In this document: piece after piece, positions 27,045 through 36,992 of the stretch
Layout of the letters: the number at the start of each line of letters is the position of its first letter
Position numbering within the stretch: position 1 is the first letter of the stretch
NCBI GenBank assembly: GCA_027854065.1
Contig: JAQGEF010000004.1
Span: 1-64,000, forward strand
Direction: 5' to 3'
Length of the DNA stretch: 64,000 nt
Source of the DNA: Polluticaenibacter yanchengensis
GTDB taxonomy: Bacteria > Bacteroidota > Bacteroidia > Chitinophagales > Chitinophagaceae
Made by a program: the position numbers and the translations under genes
Notes under the pieces: generated by a model
Databases searched by the model: none
What the model was told of the DNA's origin: nothing
What the model saw: the letters and a program-made list of their open reading frames with translations, nothing else

Positions 27045-28902
27045 AGTGTTTAGGATTTAACCAGGAAATAATCACAACTGTACCACTGCTATCTGCTTTA
27101 TTTGCAGCGGCAATTTCATAACTGATCTCTGAGCGATAAAGTTTATTAAGGGTGTTGATCCGCTCTTCTATATTGTGAATGCCGCGTGATTGGTACGTTT
27201 GCTGATTTTTTGTTTTTAATTGCCTGCTGGCTGCCATTCCAATACCATCATCTTTAATCACCGCCTTTATCTTGCCATTGTTCAGGTAAAAATGAATATC
27301 CAGTACCCCCTTTTCATTTTTATAGCGAAGGCCATGCCAGATAGCATTTTCCACGAATGGCTGCAAAAGCATATTTGGTACCAGCGTCTGGTAAATATCT
27401 ATCTGCTCATCCACACTAATCCGGTAATCGAATTTATCCTGGAATCGCAACGCCTCCAGGCTCAGGTAATGCGCCAGCCCATCCTTTTCATCATTCAGTG
27501 TTATGAAATCCTTGTTTGATGCCGTCATGACATTTCGCATTAATTTGGCATAATTAGATAAGTATTTGTTTGCCGCCATCTCATTATTCTCTGCTATAAA
27601 CTGGTTAACACTATTGAGAGAATTAAAAATAAAATGGGGGTTCATTTCCCTTCTCAAAGATTGCAACTGTATCTGTAAATTTTTACGTTTTAGTTTATAT
27701 AAGAACCAGATAATACCAATAATCGTAAGCACTGTAAGCAGCAGTAAAAGTGACAACCCTAAATTGTATTTTTTTGTTTTTTGAAAAAGTAACCGCTGCG
27801 TTTCCTTTTCTTTTTCCAGCAATGCAACCCGTTCTGATATCTCCGAATACAGCTTATTCTGAACAATTAAACTGTCTTTGTCTATAACATTTAAAATACG
27901 TTCCAAAAATAACTGCGCATATTTATTTGCTTCTTTTGCATTCCCCTTCTCATTCCAGTACGTGAATAACTTTTGAGTAATTTGCGCAATTGCCTCTGTA
28001 TTATTATCCTTGTATGCCCGCTGCAAAGTTGTATCCAGGATACTTAAAGCAGCCTCATTTTTACCATTTTTAAATTGTAGTTCTGCCAATTGCTGCTGGT
28101 ATATAAAATAGGAAATATTATCACCGATATCTAATGATTTAATAGCATTACCTGCCGTCATGTTGATAGCAGTTCCTAAATCATCATTATTGGCGTATAT
28201 ATCAGCAATATTCTGTTGAATAGAAATCTTCTCCTCCGGCGTTGCTACAGTTTCTGCAGCCTTTTTCAAACTACTGATGGCTCCTATCGTGTCTTTACGG
28301 ATAAAGTCAATTTCCGCTTTTTGAGAATAAGCCTGCGATAACGCAGCAGCAGGCGCTTCCTCTTTTTCCAGTATTTTTATATTCTCATCAATCAACTCTT
28401 TCTGAACATTCGCATTCTGCCGGTTCTGGATGCGTGAAATATCATTCGCGTTCAGCGTATTCACATAGTCCTTATTAGTCAGCCTTTTAGCACTGGCATA
28501 ATCGACAACAGCTACATCATCTTTATTCAATGCCTCATTATTAAACGCGATTTTCCTATATAATTCAGACTGTTTTTCATTGTCCTTTCTCTCCTTGTAT
28601 ATATTCAACGCCTTCTGGTAAAAATCATTTGAGCCTTCAAAGTCCTTCTGGCTTGCCAGTTCGCCCCCCATTTCTTCATACTGCCTGGCTATCGCTAAAC
28701 TGTCATTATTTTTAACCGCAGCCTCCAGGAATTTCAGGCTGCTTACCGATTTGCTTTTCTTACTTTTGAGAAAACCACCTGATTTTTTTTCAGCAACTTC
28801 AGGTTTTCTTGCAGAACTATCCTGCGCCCCCCCTGCAATGACAATACTATACATGCAAAAAAGCAGAAAAATTCTAATCGTATTTCCTTGCCATCCATTC
28901 AT
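27025..28902 (-). CDS. LytS-like sensor histidine kinase with TPR region
   Basis: 625 aa. A signal-anchor helix at the N-terminus is followed by an extracytoplasmic TPR-like helical region (about 40-370), a membrane helix (about 381-402, NLGLSLLLLLTVLTIIGIIW) and a cytoplasmic His-kinase domain with phosphoacceptor His423 in EMNPHFIFNSLNSV. The ATPase part shows FVENAIWHGLRY and DDGIGM. I chose ATG 28902 (MNGWQGNTIR) over a TTG 69 nt upstream. It forms an operon with the LytTR regulator. The sensed signal is unknown. Confidence 0.93.
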   Translation of the reverse strand: MNGWQGNTIRIFLLFCMYSIVIAGGAQDSSARKPEVAEKKSGGFLKSKKSKSVSSLKFLEAAVKNNDSLAIARQYEEMGGELASQKDFEGSNDFYQKALNIYKERKDNEKQSELYRKIAFNNEALNKDDVAVVDYASAKRLTNKDYVNTLNANDISRIQNRQNANVQKELIDENIKILEKEEAPAAALSQAYSQKAEIDFIRKDTIGAISSLKKAAETVATPEEKISIQQNIADIYANNDDLGTAINMTAGNAIKSLDIGDNISYFIYQQQLAELQFKNGKNEAALSILDTTLQRAYKDNNTEAIAQITQKLFTYWNEKGNAKEANKYAQLFLERILNVIDKDSLIVQNKLYSEISERVALLEKEKETQRLLFQKTKKYNLGLSLLLLLTVLTIIGIIWFLYKLKRKNLQIQLQSLRREMNPHFIFNSLNSVNQFIAENNEMAANKYLSNYAKLMRNVMTASNKDFITLNDEKDGLAHYLSLEALRFQDKFDYRISVDEQIDIYQTLVPNMLLQPFVENAIWHGLRYKNEKGVLDIHFYLNNGKIKAVIKDDGIGMAASRQLKTKNQQTYQSRGIHNIEERINTLNKLYRSEISYEIAAANKADSSGTVVIISWLNPKHYDISKN

Positions 28903-28940
28903 AATACAAAGTAAGGTAAAAGCTTTAGAATTATAACTTT

Positions 28941-28973
28941 CATTCACCAAGTGAAACGATACATTCACCAAGT
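28941..28973 (-). promoter_or_regulatory. Candidate LytTR-binding direct repeat
   Basis: CATTCACCAAGT occurs twice (28941-28952 and 28962-28973), a perfect 12-bp direct repeat with a 9-bp spacer and 21-bp period. It lies 38-71 nt upstream of the kinase start and upstream of the divergent VWA gene. Spacing and tandem orientation are those of LytTR sites; binding is inferred. Confidence 0.6.
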
Positions 28974-29032
28974 ATGACTGTAAACTGCTATTTACAATTA
29001 TAATTTCGGGATAGAAACAAAAATCAAATCAT

Positions 29033-30214
29033 ATGAAACATTATTTTCTGAAATTTTCTAAAGCATGTATGCTGGTGGCACATTTAGCGGTGGTTACAAA
29101 TATTTCGGCATGTAACTTAAACAATACTCATGCACAACAATTAAACGAGCATGCACCACTGCCACAAACCGATAAACCCAAAATCCAGGTAGCATTATTA
29201 CTGGATACATCCAGCAGTATGGATGGATTGATAGACCAGGCAAAATCACGGTTATGGCATATTGTAAATACATTAACAACCTTAAAATATAATGGAAAAG
29301 AACCTCTGTTGGAAATAGCATTGTACGAATATGGCAATGATGGCCTGAATGTTCGTGAAGGCTTTATCCGCCAGGTAACACCATTCACAACAGACCTGGA
29401 TCTGTTATCAGAAAAACTATTCGCATTGCGCACCAACGGTGGATTAGAATACTGCGGGCAAGTCATAAAAAATGCTACCGACCAACTTACCTGGGATAAG
29501 AATCAAAGCTCCATGAAACTGATTTATATAGCCGGAAACGAAAGCTTCAACCAGGGAAATATCAAATATGCAGAAGCAATTCCTGCTGCCCTTGAAAAAG
29601 ACATTTATATCAACACGATTTATTGCGGCGATAATGTATCCGGAGTCGATCTCGAGTGGAAAAAAGGAGCCGAAAAAGGCAATGGTAAATATTTCAACAT
29701 TGACCATAATAAAACAATCCGCTATATAGAAACCCCATATGACAAAGAACTGGATGTTTTAAACAACAAACTGAACAGCACTTATCACGGGTTTGGGGCA
29801 GCAGGAAATACCAGGAAATCCAACCAGTTAACACAAGATGATAACGCAGTTGTTCTTGGTTATTCAGTAAAAGCAGAAAGAATTGTTTCTAAGTCCAAAA
29901 AAAATTACTCCAATTCCTCATGGGATATTGTAGATGCCTATAAAAAGGATAGCACATTTGTTAGTAAAGTCAATCAAAACGAACTACCGGAAGAACTCAA
30001 AAGCCTTTCCAAGGCAGCACTGGAAGCAAAAATTAAATCATTAGAAACAGAAAGAACCGCCGTGCAAAAAGAGATTGACAAATTAGCCAAACAACGGGCA
30101 CTTTACATTGAGCAGCAAAACAAAAATAGTAAGACAGTAGATGATTTAGGACAAGTCATCACCAGCTCAATTCTGGAACTGGCTAAAAAATATAAATATA
30201 CCGTGGTAGAGTAA
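29033..30214 (+). CDS. VWA domain lipoprotein
   Basis: 393-aa exported protein. The signal sequence ends with an ISAC lipobox, giving a lipidated Cys27. A von Willebrand A domain follows (about 50-240) with the MIDAS motif D58-TSSS in LLLDTSSSMDG. The last 90 residues form a coiled region (about 320-365) rich in Glu and Lys. Probably periplasmic-facing or surface-exposed and involved in metal-dependent binding; no partner is obvious. It is divergent from the LytS/LytTR operon and may share its regulatory region. Confidence 0.87.
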   Translation: MKHYFLKFSKACMLVAHLAVVTNISACNLNNTHAQQLNEHAPLPQTDKPKIQVALLLDTSSSMDGLIDQAKSRLWHIVNTLTTLKYNGKEPLLEIALYEYGNDGLNVREGFIRQVTPFTTDLDLLSEKLFALRTNGGLEYCGQVIKNATDQLTWDKNQSSMKLIYIAGNESFNQGNIKYAEAIPAALEKDIYINTIYCGDNVSGVDLEWKKGAEKGNGKYFNIDHNKTIRYIETPYDKELDVLNNKLNSTYHGFGAAGNTRKSNQLTQDDNAVVLGYSVKAERIVSKSKKNYSNSSWDIVDAYKKDSTFVSKVNQNELPEELKSLSKAALEAKIKSLETERTAVQKEIDKLAKQRALYIEQQNKNSKTVDDLGQVITSSILELAKKYKYTVVE

Positions 30215-30249
30215 GGATATGAACTGAAACCACCAACAAGAGTAAATAG

Positions 30250-30281
30250 AAAGGGGCAGCCGAAATACGACTGCCCCCTTT
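30250..30281. terminator. Terminator between the VWA gene and the symporter
   Basis: AAAGGGGCAG (30250-30259) pairs with CTGCCCCCTTT (30271-30281) with one bulge, between two convergent genes. Confidence 0.7.
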
Positions 30282-30299
30282 CGCTATTAACATTACCTG

Positions 30300-32000
30300 T
30301 TACCAGAACTTCGCATACAATGCGAATATGATCATGATAGTGATTACAATCATAATAATATGTTGAGGCGCCACTTTAAACATCGATTTATCAATCTCCA
30401 GTCCTTTAGGATTGTGTTTAGGACCAGCCAGACTTATCGCAATCATTGTTATTAATGTGATAAAGAATGACAATCCCATACAAATCAGGAAAGGAATCTC
30501 TACAAATGTTTTACCATTTTTAGTGTATTCAAAAGCCGTGTATAACCAGGTTTCCGCACCAAATATTTTTACTGCGAATTCATTAAAGAATACCGACAAT
30601 ACAAAACCCAGTACAATACCTACCAATGCGGCTGTACCGGTGGTCCGTTTCCAGAAGAATCCTAATAAGAACATAGCAAAGACACCCGGGCTAATAAAAC
30701 CAGTGTACTTCTGGATAAAGGTAAAGCCACCTTCTCCACCAATACCTAAAGTATCGTTCAATGTAAAGAACAATGCGATCAATAGAGAAACGATAATAGT
30801 GATGCGACCAACATTTACCAGCTTTTTCTCACTCGCATCTTTCTTCAGGTAGTTTTTATAAATATCCAACGTAAAGATGGTTGAAATAGAGTTTGCTTTA
30901 CCTGCCAGGCTCGCTACAATAGCCGCCGTTAATGCCGCTACCGCCAATCCTTTCAAACCCACCGGTAAAAACTGCAATACTGCAGAATAAGCACTGTCTT
31001 TGCCTGCAACATCCAAGTGACCACCTTTATGCAATACATACGCAGCAATGCCCGGCAACATTACAATGATAGGCATAAACAACTTAAGGAAACCGGCAAA
31101 TAAAATACCTGTACGCGCAGTTTTTAAATCTGCCCCCAAAGCACGTTGAGTAATATATTGATTACAACCCCAATAGTTCAGGTTCACAATCCACTGGCCC
31201 GCAAAATACATCGCAATACCCGGAACAATGACATAACGTTGTACGTGCAGGTTCGCCGCTTCACTGGCCGATGCGGCAGCCGTGCCTTCCGGTCTGTCCA
31301 GTATCAGTTTAAAATGCTCCGGCGCCTCACGCATCAAGGTTTTAAAACCGGCAATAGCACTACCACTATCCACACCGTTGATGTTTTTATCTACCATTTG
31401 CAACGCCAGCCATACCGTAGCAAAACCACCGATAATTAATACCGCTACCTGGATAACATCCGTAAACCCGATCACTTTCATACCACCAAGAGTAATCAGT
31501 AACGACATAATTAACAAGATGACCATGATGGCCTGCAGGTTATAACCCGTCAAACCACTAATGGCCATTGCACCCAGGTATAAAATAGATGTAAGATTCA
31601 CAAATACATAAAGGAACAACCAGAAAATAGCCATTACCAATGCCACCGTACTATTATACCGTTTCGTCAGAAACTGAGGCATAGTAAAAATCTTATTCTT
31701 CAGGTAGATTGGAATAAACCAAACCGCAATAATAATTAAGGCAATGGCAGCAACCCATTCATACGCAGCTACAGCTATACCAACAAAAAAGCCTTCACCA
31801 CTCATACCTATAAACTGTTCGGCACTAATGTTGGAGGCTATCAATGATGCACCAATGGCCCACCAGGTTAATGAACCCTCGGCCAAAAAGAAATCGTGAG
31901 TACTCATTTCAGATTTCTTCTTCTTCCTGTATATCCATATACCATAAGTGGCAACTATTACAAAATAGATGAGGAATACAATGTAATCTTGAACTTGCAT
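30300..32000 (-). CDS. Sodium/sugar symporter (SSS family)
   Basis: 566-aa transporter with about 14 membrane helices. The motifs FFLAEGSLTWWAIGASLIAS and NISAEQFIGMSGEGF, with KYTGFISPGVFAMFLLGFFWK near the C-terminus, are those of SglT-like sodium:solute symporters. ATG 32000 (MQVQDYIVF) was preferred to a TTG two codons upstream. It is the last gene of the arabinose cluster, 147 bp after araA, so L-arabinose is the likely substrate; this is inferred from context. Confidence 0.9.
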   Translation of the reverse strand: MQVQDYIVFLIYFVIVATYGIWIYRKKKKSEMSTHDFFLAEGSLTWWAIGASLIASNISAEQFIGMSGEGFFVGIAVAAYEWVAAIALIIIAVWFIPIYLKNKIFTMPQFLTKRYNSTVALVMAIFWLFLYVFVNLTSILYLGAMAISGLTGYNLQAIMVILLIMSLLITLGGMKVIGFTDVIQVAVLIIGGFATVWLALQMVDKNINGVDSGSAIAGFKTLMREAPEHFKLILDRPEGTAAASASEAANLHVQRYVIVPGIAMYFAGQWIVNLNYWGCNQYITQRALGADLKTARTGILFAGFLKLFMPIIVMLPGIAAYVLHKGGHLDVAGKDSAYSAVLQFLPVGLKGLAVAALTAAIVASLAGKANSISTIFTLDIYKNYLKKDASEKKLVNVGRITIIVSLLIALFFTLNDTLGIGGEGGFTFIQKYTGFISPGVFAMFLLGFFWKRTTGTAALVGIVLGFVLSVFFNEFAVKIFGAETWLYTAFEYTKNGKTFVEIPFLICMGLSFFITLITMIAISLAGPKHNPKGLEIDKSMFKVAPQHIIMIVITIMIIFALYAKFW

Positions 32001-32147
32001 AGGCAATCTTTATTTGGATTTTTTCACATAAAAAGCAAACGAATATATTGTATTAAAAGCTATCAATTTATAATTGCATAAAGTTGCATCGAAAAAAATA
32101 TTCCAATGCAACTTTATCCTTTTGGTTACAATACCGTTTGCAACAGT

Positions 32148-33650
32148 TTATTTATAAACAACCTCACTCCATTTAAGCTCGTTCTTCAACTGGCGTAAAT
32201 TAGTGTCTTTATCTATAACCACTATTTCGATACCTGCCATTGCCGCAAAGTCTTCAAAATATTCGGTCGTTAAGTTCTGGCTATAACCACTGTGGTGCGT
32301 ACCACCTGCGTAAATCCACGCACTGCAACCGGTTTTCATATCCGGTAACGGTTTCCACATTGCACGGGCCACCGGTAATTTCGGGAACTCATGTTCAGCT
32401 TCTACAGCTACCACTTCATTCACGATCATTCTGAAACGGTTCCCCATATCAATAATCGTCGCATTCAAAGCAGCGCCTGCGCCGCTGTTAAATACCAGAC
32501 GTACCGGATCAGCTTTACCACCAATACCCAGCGGATGAATTTCACAGTTCGGTTTAGCATTCGCAATGCTCGGACAAATTTCCAGCATGTGGCTACCCAA
32601 TACCTGCTCGTTACCCGGCTCAAAATGATATGTGTAATCTTCCATAAATGAATTACCACCTTTCAGACCACTGCCCATTACTTTCATCGCATGTACCAAT
32701 GCCGATGTTTTCCAGTCACCTTCGCCACCGTAACCATAACCGTCTGCCATTAAGCGTTGGCTAGGAATACCCGGCAATTGTACCATACCGTGTAAATCCT
32801 CAAAACTGTTAGTATAACCTTTATAGCCACCTTCAGTTAAGAATTTACGCAAACCGGCTTCAATACGGGCTGCTTCAATCAATGACTGATGTTGCTCACC
32901 ACCCGGTAGTAAACTAGCCTGAACATTATACTCACTTAAGTAAGTTTGTACCAACGCATTTACATCAGCTTCTGGGATAGCATTAATTACCGCAACTAAA
33001 TCACCCACACCGTGCGTGTTTACCTCGTAACCAAATTTTATCTGTGCTTCTACTTTATCACCCTCCGTAACTGCTACCTGGCGCATGTTATCGCCAAAAC
33101 GCACAAATTTAGCACCCTGCCAATCGTACCAGGCACTGGCCGCCCTTGCCCAAACGTTAATCTGGTCCTGTACTGCAGGATCAGCATAATGGCCCGTTAC
33201 CACTTTGCGCTCTATACGCATACGGGTATTTATAAAACCAAACTCACGGTCGCCATGCGCACTTTGAGTCAGGTTCATAAAGTCCATATCAATAGTCGCA
33301 TAAGGAATATCACGGTTAAATTGTGTATGAAGGTGTAGCATTGGTTTCGCCAATACTTTCAAACCATTGATCCACATTTTAGCAGGAGAAAAAGTATGCA
33401 TCCAGGTAATAATACCAATAACATTATCGGCATTATTTGCCTCCTTGATAATGCTGTAAATTTCCTCCGGGCTTTTTACTACCGGCTTAAACACAATACG
33501 GATAGGAATGATAGAAGATGCATTTAACGCTTCTACAATTTTTGCAGAATGCTCATCCACCTGCCTCAATGTTTCCGGGCCATATAAGTGTTGGCTACCG
33601 GTAATAAACCATGCTTCGAAGGTTTTTAAATCTGGTATAATGCTGCTCAT
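32148..33650 (-). CDS. araA: L-arabinose isomerase
   Basis: 500-aa enzyme converting L-arabinose to L-ribulose with a divalent metal. Family blocks include [14 protein letters not shown] at the N-terminus, [56 protein letters not shown] and [12 protein letters not shown]. Length is as expected. It lies downstream of araB and araD but is separated from araD by a repeat-rich gap of 975 bp. Confidence 0.97.
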   Translation of the reverse strand: MSSIIPDLKTFEAWFITGSQHLYGPETLRQVDEHSAKIVEALNASSIIPIRIVFKPVVKSPEEIYSIIKEANNADNVIGIITWMHTFSPAKMWINGLKVLAKPMLHLHTQFNRDIPYATIDMDFMNLTQSAHGDREFGFINTRMRIERKVVTGHYADPAVQDQINVWARAASAWYDWQGAKFVRFGDNMRQVAVTEGDKVEAQIKFGYEVNTHGVGDLVAVINAIPEADVNALVQTYLSEYNVQASLLPGGEQHQSLIEAARIEAGLRKFLTEGGYKGYTNSFEDLHGMVQLPGIPSQRLMADGYGYGGEGDWKTSALVHAMKVMGSGLKGGNSFMEDYTYHFEPGNEQVLGSHMLEICPSIANAKPNCEIHPLGIGGKADPVRLVFNSGAGAALNATIIDMGNRFRMIVNEVVAVEAEHEFPKLPVARAMWKPLPDMKTGCSAWIYAGGTHHSGYSQNLTTEYFEDFAAMAGIEIVVIDKDTNLRQLKNELKWSEVVYK

Positions 33651-33750
33651 TATTTGTGTATATTATTTTTAATTATCTTAAATATCTTATCCTCCGTACA
33701 CTTTCGTAGTTTAAATAAAAGCTACTCAAACTTCTTACTACTCGTGCCTC

Positions 33751-33784
33751 TCTACCTTCCCTGGAGGGACTGGGGTGGGTTCAA
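33751..33784 (+). repeat. C-type short repeat, copy 1
   Basis: Contains CCTGGAGGGACTGGGGTGGG then TTCAA. Two related copies lie at 34181-34213 (inverted) and 34309-34341, all with a GGAGGG-type hairpin core followed by GAGGTGGGTT or GGGGTGGGTT. Confidence 0.65.
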
Positions 33785-33827
33785 TCTCTAAAATGATAGC
33801 TGCCTCTAATTTTAGAGATTTTTCTTT

Positions 33828-34022
33828 TGGGGCGCCTGCTTTTATGCGCACCGTATTTGTTGGTTGTGTTATCCTTTAAGGCTATCTTTTAGCATTCAGC
33901 GCATAAAAGCACCGGGCTATCCGCAGTGGCGGGTGTTTCATTGCATACCGTTCGGTATAAAGTCATACATTGTTTTATACACGCCGCTTTGCGGGGTACT
34001 TAGCTACTATCCCTTGCGCGTC
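33828..34022 (-). repeat. Intergenic hairpin element family B, copy B2
   Basis: On the plus strand begins TTGGGGCGCCTGC and ends GCGGGGTACTTAGCTACTAT. It has a perfect 12-bp stem, GCTTTTATGCGC (33838-33849) with GCGCATAAAAGC (33899-33910), and the shared block CCGGGCTATCCGC. The stem differs from those of B1 and B3 although the flanks match. Confidence 0.78.
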
Positions 34023-34030
34023 TCAGCAGG

Positions 34031-34172
34031 CAGTCATTCTGAACGCAGCGGAGAATCTCTTTCAACTTTTGAGTACAGCGAAAAAAGAAAACCCATCATT
34101 ATTAACAGGGGATTTCTCCCAGGAATTTCTCTTTTCATGACTGCTTCAAGTTCACCTCGTCAAAATGACGTA
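34031..34172. repeat. GTCATTCTGA-type imperfect inverted repeat
   Basis: Left part reads CAGTCATTCTGAACGCAGCG followed by GAGAATCTC; the right part includes GGATTTCTCC and CGTCAAAATGACG. Repeats beginning GTCATTCTGA are, to my knowledge, scattered in the intergenic DNA of several Bacteroidota. Confidence 0.5.
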
Positions 34173-34180
34173 CAAAAAAT

Positions 34181-34213
34181 ATTCAACCCACCTCTACCCC
34201 TCCCTGGAGCGGA
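34181..34213 (-). repeat. C-type short repeat, copy 2 (inverted)
   Basis: Reads AACCCACCTCTACCCCTCCC then TGGAGCGGA on the plus strand, the complement of the C-type consensus. Confidence 0.6.
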
Positions 34214-34308
34214 GATGACCTAAGTGAAAGCAATGCGTTTTAGTAAATTCAGATGACATTGTATAAACCTATATCATTTACTTAACAGCTTAACCATTCA
34301 AACGCCTG

Positions 34309-34341
34309 TCCCCTCCCGGGAGAGGCTGAGGTGGGTTCAAA
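34309..34341 (+). repeat. C-type short repeat, copy 3
   Basis: Reads CCCCTCCCGGGAGAGGCTGA then GGTGGGTTCAA. Same layout as copy 1, with a different but still self-complementary core (CTCCCGGGAG). Confidence 0.6.
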
Positions 34342-34390
34342 CAAAAAACCATATTTAAACCCGCTTCCGATGCCCAAAGATCTACCCGAT

Positions 34391-34520
34391 GACGGGCTGC
34401 GGCATACGTGGGCAGCCGCCTAAGCGGCTGGTGCGACGCAGGAGCACGGAGCGTAGCGAACCCCTAAGTACGCCGGGCAAAAGTTGCTGCAAAGAAGTAC
34501 TGCTGATAGCCCCCCAAAAA
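34391..34520 (+). repeat. Intergenic hairpin element family A, copy A4
   Basis: Begins GACGGGCTGCGGCATACG and ends GATAGCCCCCCAAAAAAAT. The small 5' hairpin here is CAGCCGC-CTAA-GCGGCTG (34413-34430), differing from other copies but still paired. It shares GAGCGTAGCG with copy A3. Confidence 0.75.
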
Positions 34521-34559
34521 AATAAACAACCATTATGTGAAAGAACTCTGTGAGCAGAG

Positions 34560-34623
34560 AATAGTAAGGAGTAAGTAGAGACACAGGCTATTATCAGCTA
34601 CCTCCTATTCACTCCTTACTATT
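34560..34623. repeat. 13-bp inverted repeat at the end of araD
   Basis: AATAGTAAGGAGT (34560-34572) and its exact complement ACTCCTTACTATT (34611-34623), separated by 38 nt, end 3 nt before the araD stop codon. Could fold in the araD transcript 3' region. Confidence 0.6.
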
Positions 34624-34625
34624 TA

Positions 34626-35339
34626 CTAGCTCTGCCCATAATAACTATCCGGGCCGTGCTTACGCTCCCAGTGCTTACGCTTTAACGCTTCTTTTAAGCG
34701 TGGCGCCTGTGGATTAATTTGTTCGGTAAGCAATGCCATTTTGGCCACACATTCCAATACTGCACTGTTATGAACCGCTTTATCGGCAGTTTTGCCCCAG
34801 GTAAATGGTGCATGATTACCCACCAATACCATTTCTACTTCTTTATAATCTAAACCACGGTCATTGAAACAGTTCATGATCTGAAAGCCTGTTTCGTATT
34901 CGTAGTTACCTTCTATCATGGCATCATCCATTGGTGGTGCACAAGGAATGTCAACCGTATTATAATCCGCATGGGTCGTACCAAACAACGGAATATCGCG
35001 CTGAGATTGTGCCCACGCAGTACCATAAGTGCTATGAGTGTGTACAATGCCGCCAATTTTTGGCCAATGCTTGTACAATACCGCATGTGTTTTAGTATCA
35101 CTGCTCGGACGCAGATCGCCTTCAACAGCATTGCCGTCAAAATCGACGATCACCATATTTTCCGGGGATAATTTTTCGTAAGGAACGCCACTTGGTTTAA
35201 TGGCAAACACACCTAAGCTATGATCGGCAGCGCTTACATTACCAAAGGTAAAAAGCACCAGGCCCAAAGCCGGTAATTGCATATTGGCCTCATAAGCCTG
35301 CTGCCTGATGGCAGCATATGCCGGATTAAGTGTTGACAT
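34626..35339 (-). CDS. araD: L-ribulose-5-phosphate 4-epimerase
   Basis: 237-aa zinc-dependent class II aldolase-like enzyme giving D-xylulose 5-phosphate. Zinc ligands are visible in GGIVHTHSTYGTAWAQ and in LVGNHAPFTWGKT; the phosphate-binding regions GNVSAADH and SSDTKTHAVLYKHWP are present. The gene starts 3 nt after the araB stop, so the two are cotranscribed. Length is normal. Confidence 0.96.
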   Translation of the reverse strand: MSTLNPAYAAIRQQAYEANMQLPALGLVLFTFGNVSAADHSLGVFAIKPSGVPYEKLSPENMVIVDFDGNAVEGDLRPSSDTKTHAVLYKHWPKIGGIVHTHSTYGTAWAQSQRDIPLFGTTHADYNTVDIPCAPPMDDAMIEGNYEYETGFQIMNCFNDRGLDYKEVEMVLVGNHAPFTWGKTADKAVHNSAVLECVAKMALLTEQINPQAPRLKEALKRKHWERKHGPDSYYGQS

Positions 35340-35342
35340 ATA

Positions 35343-36992
35343 TTAATGATTGTATTGTTTAGTTTGATTTTCGGAGAATGCTCCTAATTGTTTATAAGCC
35401 TGGTAACGCGCTTCGAATACTGCTACCTTTTCAGGATTTGGTTCATAAAACAAATCAAAACCCTGTCCCATTGCCTGCATCGCATCTTCTACGGTAGGAT
35501 ATAACCCTGCTGCAGTAGCTGCAAACATAGCGGCACCTGCCGCACAGGTTTGTTCGCTTTTATGCACTTTAATAGGCATATTGATCACATCGGCCATCAT
35601 TTGCATTACAAAAGGAGACTTACGGGCCACACCACCTAAAGTAATAATACCTTTTACCTGAACCCCTTCTTCTATAAAACGTTCTACAATGGCGCGGGCA
35701 CCAAAGCAGGTAGCTTCTACAATAGAACGGAACACACGAGGAGCCGAACTACCCAAATGCAGGTTGGTAATAGTACCTTTCAGCAACTGGTTGGCATCAG
35801 GCGTACGACGGCCATTAAACCAATCCGTAGCAAGTTCAGAAGTTTCGGTGACTTCAATTTTTTCGGCTTGTTTAGCTAATTCTATAATGATGTTATTGGC
35901 AATTTTTTCGCGTTCGGCATCATTTTCTACAAACTGTAATGGCCAGCTGATAAGGTTTTTAAACCATGCATAAGCATCACCAAAGGCACTTTGCCCGGCT
36001 TCAAGTCCCATTAAACCCGGAATAACCGAACCGGGCACCTGGCCACAGATACCTTTTACAGTACCTTTAATATCTTCAACAGGAGCCACCATAATATCGC
36101 ATGTACTGGTACCTACAATTTTACTTAAATAATAAGGCTCAATTTGTCCGCCTACTGCACCCATATGGCAATCGAACGCACCAATACCAATAACCACATC
36201 GGATGGCAGGCCTAATTTTTGCGCCCATTCTCCGCTAATGGTACCAACGGCTTTATTGGCCGCCAATGTTTCGGTGCTTACTTTTGCAGCAAAGCCATCT
36301 AACAGCGGATCAAGTGTTGCAAAGAACTCATTTGGCGGGTAACCACCAAACTCAGCAGCATACAATCCTTTATGACCGGCACTGCAAATGCCCCGCTTAA
36401 TCGCTTTCGCATCATTACCACCGGTTAATAAAAACGGGATCCAATCGCAATGTTCTACCCAACTCTCTGTTGCCTGACGAACGGCATCATCGCCACGAAA
36501 AACACGTAATAGCTTGGCCCAGTACCATTCTGAAGAATAGATACCGCCTACATATTGTAAATAATTGATGGGGAATTTCGTAGCATGTTCGTTTATTTCA
36601 GCCGCTTCTTTTGTTGCTGTATGGTCTTTCCATAAAACAAACATGGCGTTAGGATTTTCGGCAAACTCCGGTGTTAATGACAACGGTACGCCTTGTGCAT
36701 TAACCGCTACTGGTGTACTACCGGTCGTATCCACAGATATCGCTCTCACATTGGCCGCTATATCTGCCCCTGACTGTGCTAAACAGTTGGTAATAGTGGC
36801 TTGTAAACCTTCGATATAATCCAGGGGATGCTGGCGAAACTGTTGTGCCTCGGCATTGCAGTATAATCCTTGTTTCCAGCGCGGGTAATAGAAAACAGAT
36901 GTTGAAATTTCCTGTCCGTTTTGAGCATTAATTAATACCGAACGTACAGAATCGGAACCGAAGTCCACACCAATTACATAGTTATTTTTCAT
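35343..36992 (-). CDS. araB: Ribulokinase
   Basis: 549-aa FGGY-family kinase that phosphorylates L-ribulose. The N-terminus YVIGVDFGSDSVRSVLINAQ is the phosphate-1 loop, DTTGSTPVAVNAQG follows, GAFDCHMGAVGG and LEAGQSAFGDAYAW lie in the middle, and ITLGGVARKSPFVMQMMADV near the C-terminus is the adenosine region. It is the first gene of the arabinose cluster, followed by araD after 3 nt. The long palindrome at 37194-37222 lies upstream. Confidence 0.96.
   Translation of the reverse strand: MKNNYVIGVDFGSDSVRSVLINAQNGQEISTSVFYYPRWKQGLYCNAEAQQFRQHPLDYIEGLQATITNCLAQSGADIAANVRAISVDTTGSTPVAVNAQGVPLSLTPEFAENPNAMFVLWKDHTATKEAAEINEHATKFPINYLQYVGGIYSSEWYWAKLLRVFRGDDAVRQATESWVEHCDWIPFLLTGGNDAKAIKRGICSAGHKGLYAAEFGGYPPNEFFATLDPLLDGFAAKVSTETLAANKAVGTISGEWAQKLGLPSDVVIGIGAFDCHMGAVGGQIEPYYLSKIVGTSTCDIMVAPVEDIKGTVKGICGQVPGSVIPGLMGLEAGQSAFGDAYAWFKNLISWPLQFVENDAEREKIANNIIIELAKQAEKIEVTETSELATDWFNGRRTPDANQLLKGTITNLHLGSSAPRVFRSIVEATCFGARAIVERFIEEGVQVKGIITLGGVARKSPFVMQMMADVINMPIKVHKSEQTCAAGAAMFAATAAGLYPTVEDAMQAMGQGFDLFYEPNPEKVAVFEARYQAYKQLGAFSENQTKQYNH

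Larger units (their letters stand above)
33651..34625. other. 975-bp repeat-rich intergenic island inside the arabinose cluster
   Basis: No convincing gene. It holds, in order: a C-type repeat (33751-33784), an 11-bp hairpin AATCTCTAAAA/TTTTAGAGATT (33783-33820), hairpin element B2, a GTCATTCTGA-type repeat (34031-34172), two further C-type repeats (34181-34213 and 34309-34341), hairpin element A4, and a 13-bp inverted repeat AATAGTAAGGAGT/ACTCCTTACTATT (34560-34623) at the end of araD. At least five different repeat types have gathered here. Confidence 0.75.
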
